Shown here in pieces: positions 1-8,166 of a stretch of DNA of 64,000 nt (position 1 is its first letter; each line of letters opens with the position of its first letter). A program made the position numbers and the translations under genes. Origin of the DNA: Paenibacillus mesophilus (lineage in GTDB: Bacteria > Bacillota > Bacilli > Paenibacillales > NBRC-103111). The DNA is taken from NCBI RefSeq assembly GCF_005938385.1, contig NZ_VCRA01000003.1, forward strand, positions 1 to 64,000, written 5' to 3'. Under the pieces are notes generated by a model, which was not told the origin of the DNA, did no database searches, and was given only the letters and a program-made list of their open reading frames with translations.

Positions 1-50
1 GATCGCCAACCATCTGGCCAAGCTAGCCAGGTAGGGCGATCTTTTCTGTT
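1..50 (+). terminator. Rho-independent terminator of an upstream gene outside the window
   Basis: Bases 1-7 (GATCGCC) pair with 35-41 (GGCGATC) and an inner stem CTGGC (14-18) pairs with GCCAG (26-30); the hairpin is followed by TTTTCTGTTT. It would end a plus-strand gene lying before the window. Confidence 0.55.
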
Positions 51-96
51 TCTGGTTAGAGACGTCTCAGAGTTATACATTCTTGATCCAGACTAG

Positions 97-143
97 CTCG
101 AAAAACTAGGCTTTATAAACAGCCTGACCGGACGATAGTCCGG
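97..143 (-). terminator. Terminator after the 144-1202 gene
   Basis: Directly after the stop codon, on the minus strand, comes a CCGGAC-TATC-GTCCGG hairpin, then a second hairpin AGGCT/AGCCT followed by AGTTTTT. The second one has the usual T-run form. Confidence 0.5.
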
Positions 144-1202
144 TTAAATCATCTCGTAGCCGTACCGGTCGATTCTCCAGCCGGACGCTCCATATTGCAA
201 ATAACAGGTCAGCTTCGCATCCTGGGTGCCCGATACGATCCAAGTTACCGTAAACACATAGTCCCCGTTCCGGCCGGCCGTGAGCAGCGGATCGCGCACC
301 TCTTTGATCACTACGGGGGGAATGAGCCCCGAAGAGCCGCCCCCGATCAAATAACCGCCTTCGACCTCGGGTACATGGGTCCGCAGCAGTTCGTCCGTCC
401 TGTCTTCCGTAAACGCTCCCCGCAGCCAATGTTTCACTTGATCGCGTTGAGAGGCGCTAATTTTTTTGCCATTATAGGCCAGCCCGTAAAACGACTTGTT
501 CACATTCTCGATCCAGGCGTAGACGGACCAAGGATCGCCGGCCGCTTTTCTCGGATCCGGCTTGAATGTCGGAAACGGCTTCATCTCTTTGGCGAAATCC
601 GGGTTGTTTTGCTCCGGGCTGAGCGGCGGAACGAGATGCAGCGTCTTTACTCCCGCCAACATCGCCGAATCCGAGACGCCTTCCAGGATGTCCGCGTATA
701 CGGCTTTATAATCGGTAATAACGATAGAGCCGGTCCCCGTAGATCCCGCTTCACCGAATTTGGACTTGTCCGAATTTGTATCGAAATGCAGCACGAAACG
801 ATTCGGCACCTCGTGAAACGTTTTCGCTTTCGGCAAGCTTGCCGCCGATCTATCGTCGACCGTAAAAATAACGTCTCCGGGATTGTACGCTTCCGTTTCC
901 AGATCGAGCACCTCGAATCGGCCGCTTATTTCTTTGCTTCCGCTAAACTGCACGGATACCGAGTTGGTGCCGTGCGTACCCGATTTTACGGACTGTACCG
1001 ATAAGCCTGCTGCCGAATCGCCGGGACGAATCGTTGCCGGATCGAATAAATTCCCGCTTTCCGTCGGCTGCGGCAAGGAAGGCTGTACGGTCGAAGCGGC
1101 GAAAACCTCGGGATTGCGTTCGTAATAGCCGAGTAAGCCGAACAGGAGTACGGCTGCTAACGTCAGTACGGTTAAGATCCGTATCGACCATTCCCGAATC
1201 AT
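144..1202 (-). CDS. Membrane-anchored extracellular protein of unknown function
   Basis: A 352-residue protein that I do not recognise. It opens with a short basic stretch (MIREWSIR) and one hydrophobic segment at about residues 9-27, so it is probably held in the membrane by its N-terminus with the rest outside. The body is polar, without cysteine clusters or any catalytic motif I can name, and the C-terminus reads like a beta-rich domain. The start is supported by GGGAGGTGAGGGACG just before the ATG. It follows the propeller gene at 1342-3138 on the same strand after a 139-base gap that contains a hairpin, so the two may be separately transcribed. Confidence 0.7.
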   Translation of the reverse strand: MIREWSIRILTVLTLAAVLLFGLLGYYERNPEVFAASTVQPSLPQPTESGNLFDPATIRPGDSAAGLSVQSVKSGTHGTNSVSVQFSGSKEISGRFEVLDLETEAYNPGDVIFTVDDRSAASLPKAKTFHEVPNRFVLHFDTNSDKSKFGEAGSTGTGSIVITDYKAVYADILEGVSDSAMLAGVKTLHLVPPLSPEQNNPDFAKEMKPFPTFKPDPRKAAGDPWSVYAWIENVNKSFYGLAYNGKKISASQRDQVKHWLRGAFTEDRTDELLRTHVPEVEGGYLIGGGSSGLIPPVVIKEVRDPLLTAGRNGDYVFTVTWIVSGTQDAKLTCYLQYGASGWRIDRYGYEMI

Positions 1203-1295
1203 CGTCCCTCACCTCCCTGTAACATTAGACGGTAAAATCCGGAAATTGTTGCGAGCATTTGCGATAAAAATCGACTTATTTAAACGAGAAACGTG

Positions 1296-1321
1296 AACCC
1301 GCTTCCATCGGGAAGCGGGCT
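1296..1321 (-). terminator. Hairpin terminator after the propeller gene
   Basis: A perfect 9-bp stem, CCCGCTTCC (1298-1306) with GGAAGCGGG (1311-1319) around a 4-base loop, lies 20 bases past the stop of the 1342-3138 gene. The T-tract behind it on the minus strand (TTCACGTTTC) is weak. Confidence 0.5.
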
Positions 1322-1341
1322 CGATCGTTGTTCTATTACGA

Positions 1342-3138
1342 TTATGAACGAATACCTTCAATAATATCCGCAGTTATCCGGTAAACCGCCTCCTCGACGG
1401 CAAAAGCCAAATCGCCGGCGGGCGTTGCGGCAGCGGCTCCGACATGTCCCGGCAGCGCGATTTCCCGGAGAACGGCCGCGCTGCCCGAATCGATCAGCAG
1501 CAGCTTGCGGCCGCAGAAGGCGGCCAATGTACGGCTGTCGACCTGCACCATCCAGCTGCAGTCGGCTCCGGTTGCGATACTGTCGACAAACCGCAGCGCC
1601 GCAGGGTCGAATATTCGTATGTCCGCCCCGGCACGAACGAATACCTTCGCGTCGAAGGCGACGATCGCTTTGCCGGTCCTCTCGGCCGATTCGAATCGGT
1701 GCTCGAATACGAGACCTTTCCCCGGCTCCCATACGCCGAAATAACATGGAACATCTTTATACGGGAGGCCGCTCGCTCCGCCATTCGTCGTGAAATACAA
1801 ATACCGGCTGTCCGCGGCAAGCCCTGAAACTTGCTGCTCGTTCGGAATCGGGGACTTCCAGCACTCGACTTCGAGCGTCTGCGGATCGATTCTGGACAAG
1901 GCGCCGCCATAAGTCCCATAGTTGGCCGACCAGCCGGTCCAGATTGCACCGTCGGGACCCAGCACGCTGCGCCCTTCCGGACGGACGAATTCGGGCGATA
2001 CCGATCGCAGCGTCTTCGGGTTTGCATTGTTCAGTTGATCCCACGGCTTCGAGGGATCGTAGACGATATGATCGCCCCCGACGTAGGAGGACATGAACAG
2101 CTTCCCCTCGAGAAACACCATGCCGTACACTTCACCCCCGGCATCGCATACCGAAGAGGAGTTCCATTCCGAGCGATCCTCGACGTCCAATCGAAAAATC
2201 GTCTGACCGAAGCCGCACGAGCCCCATAAGCGCCCTTCTGCGTCGGAAACAAGCGTATGGATGCCCGTCGCCGGCGCTTCTACGGGAATCCGCATCAGCT
2301 TCGGAGTTTCGTCCAGACTATCGATAAGGTATATATCTTGTCCGCGTACGCCAGCGAACCGTCCGTTCGCGAGCTCGATCGCCCGGTGCCGCTTGCCGTT
2401 CGGCAAAGTTGTTTCAATCGTTTTCAGCTTTTCCCCCAGTCCGTCATCCGGAAGCTGCTCGAACGTGCGGGGGTCATAAAACTCCAGCTGCCCGTCTTTG
2501 GCCGTACAAATAAATTCCTCCGTCACTTCCCGTACGACGAATCCGGGAGTGCCGAAATCGCGGAACGTCCGGCTCTCGATATGAAACGCTTTCAGGAACG
2601 GCTCGTCATAACCGCCTGCGAGCAATATGTACCCTGGAAGACTGCCGTCCACGGGGCGGCTGTATTGGTTTTTCGGATTGTCCGACGCCCTTCCCATATT
2701 CTCGAGCGTATGCGTCACCGGGTCGTATCGCAGCAGCGAGCAGCCGGGCCATGTCCCCCCGTACACGTTACCGTCGGAACCAAGCGTCATCTTCCAAAAA
2801 TATTTCTCCCCCGGGTCGCTCAGCGGTTCGGCCCACGTGCGGGACGACAAGTCCAAGCAGTGCAGGTAAGCATGCTGCGGGCATGTGCCGACGACGAGCT
2901 TCTTATTGTTCCAATTGACGAGCCCCCATGCTCCGGAATCGCCCGGCAGCGGGATCGATTCGCCTTCACCCGTGACCGTGTCGACTAGGATCAGGTTGCC
3001 CGTTTGTCCTGCGGCGAAGTTGGACAATACGAGCTTTTCCCGTCCGTCCAGCGGGTCGATGATGACTGTCGACGCCAAAATATTGAAGTTGCGGCAAGGA
3101 CGTCCTAGTAGCTCATATATGCTTTGCTCCGTATTCAT
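1342..3138 (-). CDS. Beta-propeller-like protein of unknown function
   Basis: A 598-residue, apparently cytoplasmic protein with repeated blade-like units ending in patterns such as GxLYxxD/GxIWxG (for example AEGRLWGSCG and DGAIWTGWS), suggesting a six- to eight-bladed propeller of the PQQ/NHL/SMP-30 kind. No signal peptide is visible. The start chosen is the ATG at 3138, preceded by GGAGGGAATCGG; an in-frame ATG 57 bases further upstream has no ribosome binding site. Proteins of this type often sit beside glycan-degradation genes, but nothing in the sequence shows its ligand or whether it is enzymatic. It is followed by a hairpin and then the 144-1202 gene. Confidence 0.65.
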   Translation of the reverse strand: MNTEQSIYELLGRPCRNFNILASTVIIDPLDGREKLVLSNFAAGQTGNLILVDTVTGEGESIPLPGDSGAWGLVNWNNKKLVVGTCPQHAYLHCLDLSSRTWAEPLSDPGEKYFWKMTLGSDGNVYGGTWPGCSLLRYDPVTHTLENMGRASDNPKNQYSRPVDGSLPGYILLAGGYDEPFLKAFHIESRTFRDFGTPGFVVREVTEEFICTAKDGQLEFYDPRTFEQLPDDGLGEKLKTIETTLPNGKRHRAIELANGRFAGVRGQDIYLIDSLDETPKLMRIPVEAPATGIHTLVSDAEGRLWGSCGFGQTIFRLDVEDRSEWNSSSVCDAGGEVYGMVFLEGKLFMSSYVGGDHIVYDPSKPWDQLNNANPKTLRSVSPEFVRPEGRSVLGPDGAIWTGWSANYGTYGGALSRIDPQTLEVECWKSPIPNEQQVSGLAADSRYLYFTTNGGASGLPYKDVPCYFGVWEPGKGLVFEHRFESAERTGKAIVAFDAKVFVRAGADIRIFDPAALRFVDSIATGADCSWMVQVDSRTLAAFCGRKLLLIDSGSAAVLREIALPGHVGAAAATPAGDLAFAVEEAVYRITADIIEGIRS

Positions 3139-3217
3139 CCGATTCCCTCCATTTGATAACCAGTATTCTACCTGTCTCTCAGTATAACGCGGCATCTTCG
3201 CGAGTCAAGACAAAACA

Positions 3218-3258
3218 GAAAAAAGACGCTCTCCAGCTGCATGCCGGAAAACGTCTTC
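3218..3258 (-). terminator. Terminator after dynA
   Basis: On the minus strand an AAGACG...CGTCTT stem, with inner TTCC/GGAG pairing, runs into TTTTTTCTG immediately after the dynamin gene. Confidence 0.65.
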
Positions 3259-3270
3259 TTCTTCTTATGC

Positions 3271-6200
3271 TTATGCCTCGATTAAAGCTTGCAGCTTCTC
3301 GCGGGTTGCCGTCAGCTGACCGATATCCACTTTCATATCGAGCGCGGCGAGCATCCCTTCCGCATGCTCGGTCATACGCCGATCCAACCGTTCCTGCACG
3401 GTAGACACCCGCTCCCGGTACTGGGCGATATATTCCGATGTGAACAAGACGCCGTGCCGCTCGACATATTCCGCAATCGGCCGCGTCAACAGCTTCTCTA
3501 CCGCTTCCTTCAGCTGGGCTTTGCCCGGTCCTTCGAAGAAATGTTTGCCGCTCTTGTAAAATCCGGCAAGCCATTTCTCGTCGGCCGGTACATCCATCGT
3601 CTCGGACACCGCCGGCGTTTGGAACGGCGCGGACTCATAATCGCCCGCCTCAAAGCCGTCCAGCAGCTGGCCGATCCGCTCCCGCTTCTCGTCGTGGCGC
3701 TTCGCCGCCAGACGGTTCAGCGCATTCTCTACGCGAAGCGTAGTCGCATACAGCTCCTGGGACAAATCGTAAGAGATCAGCCGGAGCAAATCGAACCAAG
3801 CCGCCCGCATCGAGCTGCGGATCGATCCCGCGTCTTCCCGCAGCACTGCCGGATTGAACGCGTATAGGAACAATTCGCCGAACCGGTATGTCAGCCGCTG
3901 CTTTACATAATAGAGCAGCTCCTGAATTTCTTTATCCGCTTCCCGCTCCTCGGCGGCCGAATCCGTATCGCGAAGGAGCAGCTCCGCTTGCTTCCTCGCT
4001 TCCCGTACCGTTTCCATATTCCGCTTGCGCTGTTCCTCGCCTTCCCGCGCTCCGGCAATCCAACGATTCAGCAGCGATGCGGACCGTTCCAGCTCCTGAC
4101 CGGCGGAACGGACGGCAATACCCGCCAGCTCCCCGACGGCAAACCGCACGAAATCGCGCTCGAACCGGAGGATGCCGCTGCTTCCCGCCGCCGCCGAATC
4201 GCGCTGCAGCTTGCCTTCCAGCGCCATCAGGCTCGATACCGGATAAATACGGGGATTGCGGATCCCGTAACGCAGCAGGTTGTCTCCGACGTGACCGACG
4301 ACTCCGTCCAGCTCCTCGCGGCTCGCTGCCAAATCGGCCGCATTAACGAGGAAAAACATTTTATCGAGCTCGAAGCTGTCCTTCACGCGCCCAAGCTGCA
4401 GCAGAAACTCCCGGTCCGCTTGGGAAAACGCATGGTTGTAGTAGGTGACGAACAAAATCGCGTCAGCATTCTTTATATAGTTGAAGGCTACGCCGGTATG
4501 GCGCGCATTGATCGAATCCGCTCCGGGCGTATCGACCAATATCATCCCTTGCTCGGTAAGCGGACATAAATAATACAGCTCAATAAAGTCCACGAAGCAC
4601 GATTTGCTCTCCTCAGCCACAAAGTCGCGAAACCGCTCCAGATCGACCCGCAGCTCTTGTCCGAGCACGTCCTTCGCTTCGCTCCATCCTTTGCGGACGG
4701 CTTTCAAGAACGTATAATGCGGCTTGCCGCTCGGACCGACCCGATCCGGCGACAGCGCTTCGATTTGCGCAAGCGCCGCGTCCATATCGGCCGATTGGAC
4801 CCCGCCAAGCACGTTCAAGGAGAACAGAACATCGTCTGCGATCGTATCCGCCGTTTTCATTTTGACCTTGACGGCGCCATGAGGCCACGCTTCCGTAGGC
4901 GGCATGATTTTGTTGATCGCGGCCGTCGTCGGGTTCGGGGAAACGGGCAGGATCGACTCGCCCATCAACGCGTTGGCGAAAGACGATTTGCCGGCACTGA
5001 ACGCGCCGAACAACGCTATCGTAAAGTGGCTTTGCGTGAGCCGCTCCGCCTTGTCCTTCATGGAACGGATAATCGACTGCATCGACGGAACGGGCTCGAG
5101 CAGCTTGCACGCTTCCGACAGCTTCGACGCCGTCCGTGCCATCGTGGAACGGAAATTTTCCGCCTCCGGCTTCGCCGAGCTTGGCTCCGCACCGGCTTCG
5201 CCGTCCAATGCAAGCGACCAGCGTTCCGACGATTCCGCACCGTGAGCGGCTGCGTCCGGGGTGTTCGCTTGCCCTTTATGCTCTTGAATACGTTCGGGAT
5301 CGGGCAGCTTCCCGGCCAAGTCCGGACCGTTGAAAGGAAACGATGCGAGCAATGCCGCTTCATGCCGCTGTTCTTCCCGCTCGATGGACTGAAGCTCGCG
5401 ATAGGCGGTCAACCGCTCCGATAGCTGCTCTTTCTCGCGGCTCAGCTCGGCCACTTCCCGATCCGCTACGGCGTACACGTTCCGGACGATCCGATCAATC
5501 AGGTCGAATGCGGCGCGCCGAAATACGCTTTTCGTTTCCGTCGAGATAAGCTTCGAATAATTCAACGCATATTCATTTGAAACGATCGCACCGGTCTGAA
5601 CTTGAGCAGCCAGCCACTCCTCGTCTATCGTCCGTTTGGCAGCCGCCAGCTCCTCGTCGATTTGTGCGGGCTCCACGCCGTAGCTCTCGCCGGCCTGTAT
5701 GAGCTGCGCGCGTAAATGCCAGACGATATTCGCCTCCACCTTCTCCGAATAGTCGGAAGCGAACGCAGATAGCCGTGACTCGATTTCTTTGGCCGTAGCG
5801 GCCGCCCGGGCGAACAGTCCGACCTTGAAGCCCGGCTTCCGGCTCTGCAAGTAATGGTGCGCCAAATCCCGTGTCGTCGCGGGCGTGACGTTGGCATTAT
5901 CGAGCAGGTTGACGGTTTCTTTCCGCCATTCGACGAGCAATTTTTCTCCCGACTGCTTCCGCTCCTCGATCGTTCTCTGAAGAGCTTCGTACCGGTCCGG
6001 CAGGTCGTTTCCCCCTTCCTGCTCGATCTGAATGCGCAGCCGCGCTTTCTCGTCCTCATTGCGCTCCGATATCCGTTGCCCGTGCTCTCCGATCAGATGC
6101 CGCACCGATTGAACCAAGCTGTTGTCCCGCAGCGGCTCTGCTATTTCCATCAATTTTCCGATCAAGGAGACAAGCTTGCCCCATTCGTCGTTCGGATCTT

Positions 6201-6933
6201 CGGGCCGTTTCACCGATGTATACAAAATGCCGTCCGGCTCGATGTGCCAGCTCTCGAATGCGCGGTGTACGCTTTCTCTGTATTCCGCAAAAGGCAGCTC
6301 GCGTTCCCGGTGCTTGTCGATCATATTCACGATCAAATAAAGCGGCTTTCCCCATTCCTTCAGCCTTTTCGTGAAGGCGAAGTTGATCTCCGATTGAACA
6401 TGATTGTAATCCATCACGTAAAAAACGACGTCCGCCATGTGCAGCGCCGATTCCGTAGCCATCATATGGGCATTGTCGGTCGAATCGATTCCCGGCGTAT
6501 CCAGAAGAGCCGCTTTGTCGGCTAGAAACGGAATCGGATAGCGGATGCTGACGGATTCGATTTCTTCGCCGTTTTTGCAATAATCGTCAAGCTGATCGAG
6601 CGGAACCTCGGTGAAGACCGCATCGCCCTTGTCGCTCCCGGCCCGTTTGACCGTCGCTCCCGCCGCTCCGTTGCGGATCGTCACCACGTTGGCGCTGGTC
6701 GGAATCGGACTCGAAGGCAACAGGTGATGTCCGCATAATTTATTGATCAGGCTCGATTTCCCGGCCGAGAAATGGCCGCAGAAAGCGATGTTCAGAACTT
6801 GGTCGGCCGCTTTGACGGCCAATTGTTTCATTTTTACCGCATGCAAGTGATCCCCGGCTTCGGCCATCTTGGTGCCAATCGAAAGAATCGCTTCCTCCGC
6901 ATTGGCCATCGCCCGGATCTCCACTGTACTCAT
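3271..6933 (-). CDS. dynA: Tandem dynamin-family GTPase (DynA/YpbR-like)
   Basis: A 1220-residue protein with two complete dynamin-like GTPase units in one chain. The first P-loop is GHFSAGKSS at residues 53-61, with DTPG and NMID further on; the second is GAFSAGKSS near residue 641, again followed by DTPG and a NAAD-type motif. Long charged helical stretches after each GTPase fit the dynamin stalks. Length and architecture match Bacillus DynA (about 1190 residues), which binds membranes, fuses them, and helps protect the membrane from phage and pore-forming agents. The ATG at 6933 is preferred over the TTG at 6939 because AGGGGAG is 9 bases before it. A terminator follows and a small conserved gene precedes it. 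Confidence 0.9.
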   Translation of the reverse strand: MSTVEIRAMANAEEAILSIGTKMAEAGDHLHAVKMKQLAVKAADQVLNIAFCGHFSAGKSSLINKLCGHHLLPSSPIPTSANVVTIRNGAAGATVKRAGSDKGDAVFTEVPLDQLDDYCKNGEEIESVSIRYPIPFLADKAALLDTPGIDSTDNAHMMATESALHMADVVFYVMDYNHVQSEINFAFTKRLKEWGKPLYLIVNMIDKHRERELPFAEYRESVHRAFESWHIEPDGILYTSVKRPEDPNDEWGKLVSLIGKLMEIAEPLRDNSLVQSVRHLIGEHGQRISERNEDEKARLRIQIEQEGGNDLPDRYEALQRTIEERKQSGEKLLVEWRKETVNLLDNANVTPATTRDLAHHYLQSRKPGFKVGLFARAAATAKEIESRLSAFASDYSEKVEANIVWHLRAQLIQAGESYGVEPAQIDEELAAAKRTIDEEWLAAQVQTGAIVSNEYALNYSKLISTETKSVFRRAAFDLIDRIVRNVYAVADREVAELSREKEQLSERLTAYRELQSIEREEQRHEAALLASFPFNGPDLAGKLPDPERIQEHKGQANTPDAAAHGAESSERWSLALDGEAGAEPSSAKPEAENFRSTMARTASKLSEACKLLEPVPSMQSIIRSMKDKAERLTQSHFTIALFGAFSAGKSSFANALMGESILPVSPNPTTAAINKIMPPTEAWPHGAVKVKMKTADTIADDVLFSLNVLGGVQSADMDAALAQIEALSPDRVGPSGKPHYTFLKAVRKGWSEAKDVLGQELRVDLERFRDFVAEESKSCFVDFIELYYLCPLTEQGMILVDTPGADSINARHTGVAFNYIKNADAILFVTYYNHAFSQADREFLLQLGRVKDSFELDKMFFLVNAADLAASREELDGVVGHVGDNLLRYGIRNPRIYPVSSLMALEGKLQRDSAAAGSSGILRFERDFVRFAVGELAGIAVRSAGQELERSASLLNRWIAGAREGEEQRKRNMETVREARKQAELLLRDTDSAAEEREADKEIQELLYYVKQRLTYRFGELFLYAFNPAVLREDAGSIRSSMRAAWFDLLRLISYDLSQELYATTLRVENALNRLAAKRHDEKRERIGQLLDGFEAGDYESAPFQTPAVSETMDVPADEKWLAGFYKSGKHFFEGPGKAQLKEAVEKLLTRPIAEYVERHGVLFTSEYIAQYRERVSTVQERLDRRMTEHAEGMLAALDMKVDIGQLTATREKLQALIEA

Positions 6934-7011
6934 GATCAAAGTCTCCCCTCAATTATCCCCCAAAAGATTCCCCAAAAAGTGACGTGATGCTCCGAAGCTT
7001 ATTCCGAGTAC

Positions 7012-7031
7012 TTTTCGGGGAGCCCCGAAAA
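7012..7031. repeat. Near-perfect 20-bp palindrome
   Basis: TTTTCGGGG and CCCCGAAAA are separated by two bases, between dynA and the small gene upstream of it. The two-base loop is too tight for an ordinary terminator hairpin unless the stem frays, so it may be a protein site or simply a backup terminator. Confidence 0.35.
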
Positions 7032-7040
7032 TAACGCCAC

Positions 7041-7070
7041 AAAAAGAAAAAAACCGAATTTCTCCGGTTT
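7041..7070 (-). terminator. Terminator after the 90-residue gene
   Basis: AAACCG/CGGTTT stem (8-base loop) starting at the base after the stop codon, followed on the minus strand by TTTTCTTTTT. Confidence 0.65.
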
Positions 7071-7343
7071 CTAGTGTACCACATTTTCATTTTCAGGTAT
7101 AAATATTTCAAACACTTCGCCATGCTGCAAAATCGTGATGTCTTTCTCCCGCACCTTCATGACGACTACGTCGGGTTTCGTTCTCATCCGCTCGATGTAA
7201 TTTTCCGGAACGTCCCCGGATTCGCTCACCATGACGCCTTCGATCTCTGTCTCCTCGTTCTCGGCGAGAGGGGTGCTGATCACTTTCTCGTAAATGTCCG
7301 AGAACACTTCAAAATCGTTCGTATAGACCGCTATGCATTTCAT
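7071..7343 (-). CDS. Small conserved protein of unknown function
   Basis: A 90-residue acidic protein with no membrane segment or signal. It begins MKCIAVYTNDFEVFSDIYEK, which looks like the first beta-alpha unit of a small alpha/beta fold, and has a later VVVMKVREKDITIL strand pair. I cannot assign a function. The ATG at 7343 is chosen because AAGGTGGGA lies 6 bases upstream; a GTG at 7355 lies inside that ribosome binding site. It starts 43 bases after nth and is probably co-transcribed with it, ending at its own terminator. Confidence 0.7.
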   Translation of the reverse strand: MKCIAVYTNDFEVFSDIYEKVISTPLAENEETEIEGVMVSESGDVPENYIERMRTKPDVVVMKVREKDITILQHGEVFEIFIPENENVVH

Positions 7344-7386
7344 GCTGAATCCCACCTTCGATTATTGGCTGTACCTGGTTACTTCG

Positions 7387-8052
7387 CTACTTTATAGATT
7401 TCCTCTTTTTGGGCGTTTTCATACGCTGTTTCCCTTCCTTGCACTCGGTCAGAAGCGGACAAACCGCGCATTGCGGATTTTGCGCTTTGCAATGATACCT
7501 GCCGAAAAAAATGAGCCGGTGATGCGTCTCGGTCCATTCGTCCCGCGGCACTTGCTTCATCAGCTTCTGCTCCACCTGCAAAACCGTATCGTCCTCCGCG
7601 GCCAAGCCGAGCCGTTTGGAAACCCGCTCCACATGGGTATCGACCGCGATTGCCGGAATGCCGAAAGCGTTGGAGACGACCACATTCGCCGTTTTGCGGC
7701 CAACGCCGGGAAGCTCGACCAGCTGCTCGTGCTTTTGCGGAACTTGCCCATCGTACCGCTCCAGCAGCATCCGGCACAAGCTTTGAATGTTTTTGGCCTT
7801 GTTCCGGAACAGTCCGATCCGGCGAATGTCCTGCTCCAGCTCTTCGAGCGGTACCGTCAAATAATCGCCCGGAGACGTATATTTGCGGAACAGATCGGCC
7901 GTTACTTTATTCACCGTCTCGTCCGTGCATTGAGCGGACAGCAATACCGCAATCGTCAGCTCGAACGGATTGGAATGATGAAGCTCGCAGTGTGCATCGG
8001 GAAACAGTTCGGCAATCGTGTCGAGAATATGCCGCGTCTTTTTGCTCGTCAT
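7387..8052 (-). CDS. nth: Endonuclease III (DNA glycosylase/AP lyase)
   Basis: A 221-residue base-excision repair enzyme that removes oxidised pyrimidines and nicks at the resulting abasic site. The helix-hairpin-helix LPGVGRKTANVV carries the catalytic lysine, the aspartate sits in AVDTHVERVSKRLG, and the C-terminal iron-sulfur loop has four cysteines spaced C-x6-C-x2-C-x5-C. Length matches the family; a short lysine-rich tail follows the cluster. In Bacillus nth lies next to dnaD and asnS; here those two genes are 43 kb away, so the ancestral block seems to have been split. A strong terminator separates it from the SLH gene upstream. Confidence 0.95.
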   Translation of the reverse strand: MTSKKTRHILDTIAELFPDAHCELHHSNPFELTIAVLLSAQCTDETVNKVTADLFRKYTSPGDYLTVPLEELEQDIRRIGLFRNKAKNIQSLCRMLLERYDGQVPQKHEQLVELPGVGRKTANVVVSNAFGIPAIAVDTHVERVSKRLGLAAEDDTVLQVEQKLMKQVPRDEWTETHHRLIFFGRYHCKAQNPQCAVCPLLTECKEGKQRMKTPKKRKSIK

Positions 8053-8098
8053 GCGCTACTCTCCTCGGATACGGGTCAGATTTGCCCAACGATCACGC

Positions 8099-8139
8099 AA
8101 AAACGTCGCCGGGGCAGGCATGAGCCCGCTCCGGCGACG
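8099..8139 (-). terminator. Strong terminator after the SLH gene
   Basis: A long GC-rich stem (CGTCGCCGG with CCGGCGACG, plus inner pairs) at 8104-8139 is followed on the minus strand by TTTTTGCG. It isolates the SLH gene from nth. Confidence 0.8.
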
Positions 8140-8166
8140 CTAACCGCACGTATTGACGAATGAACG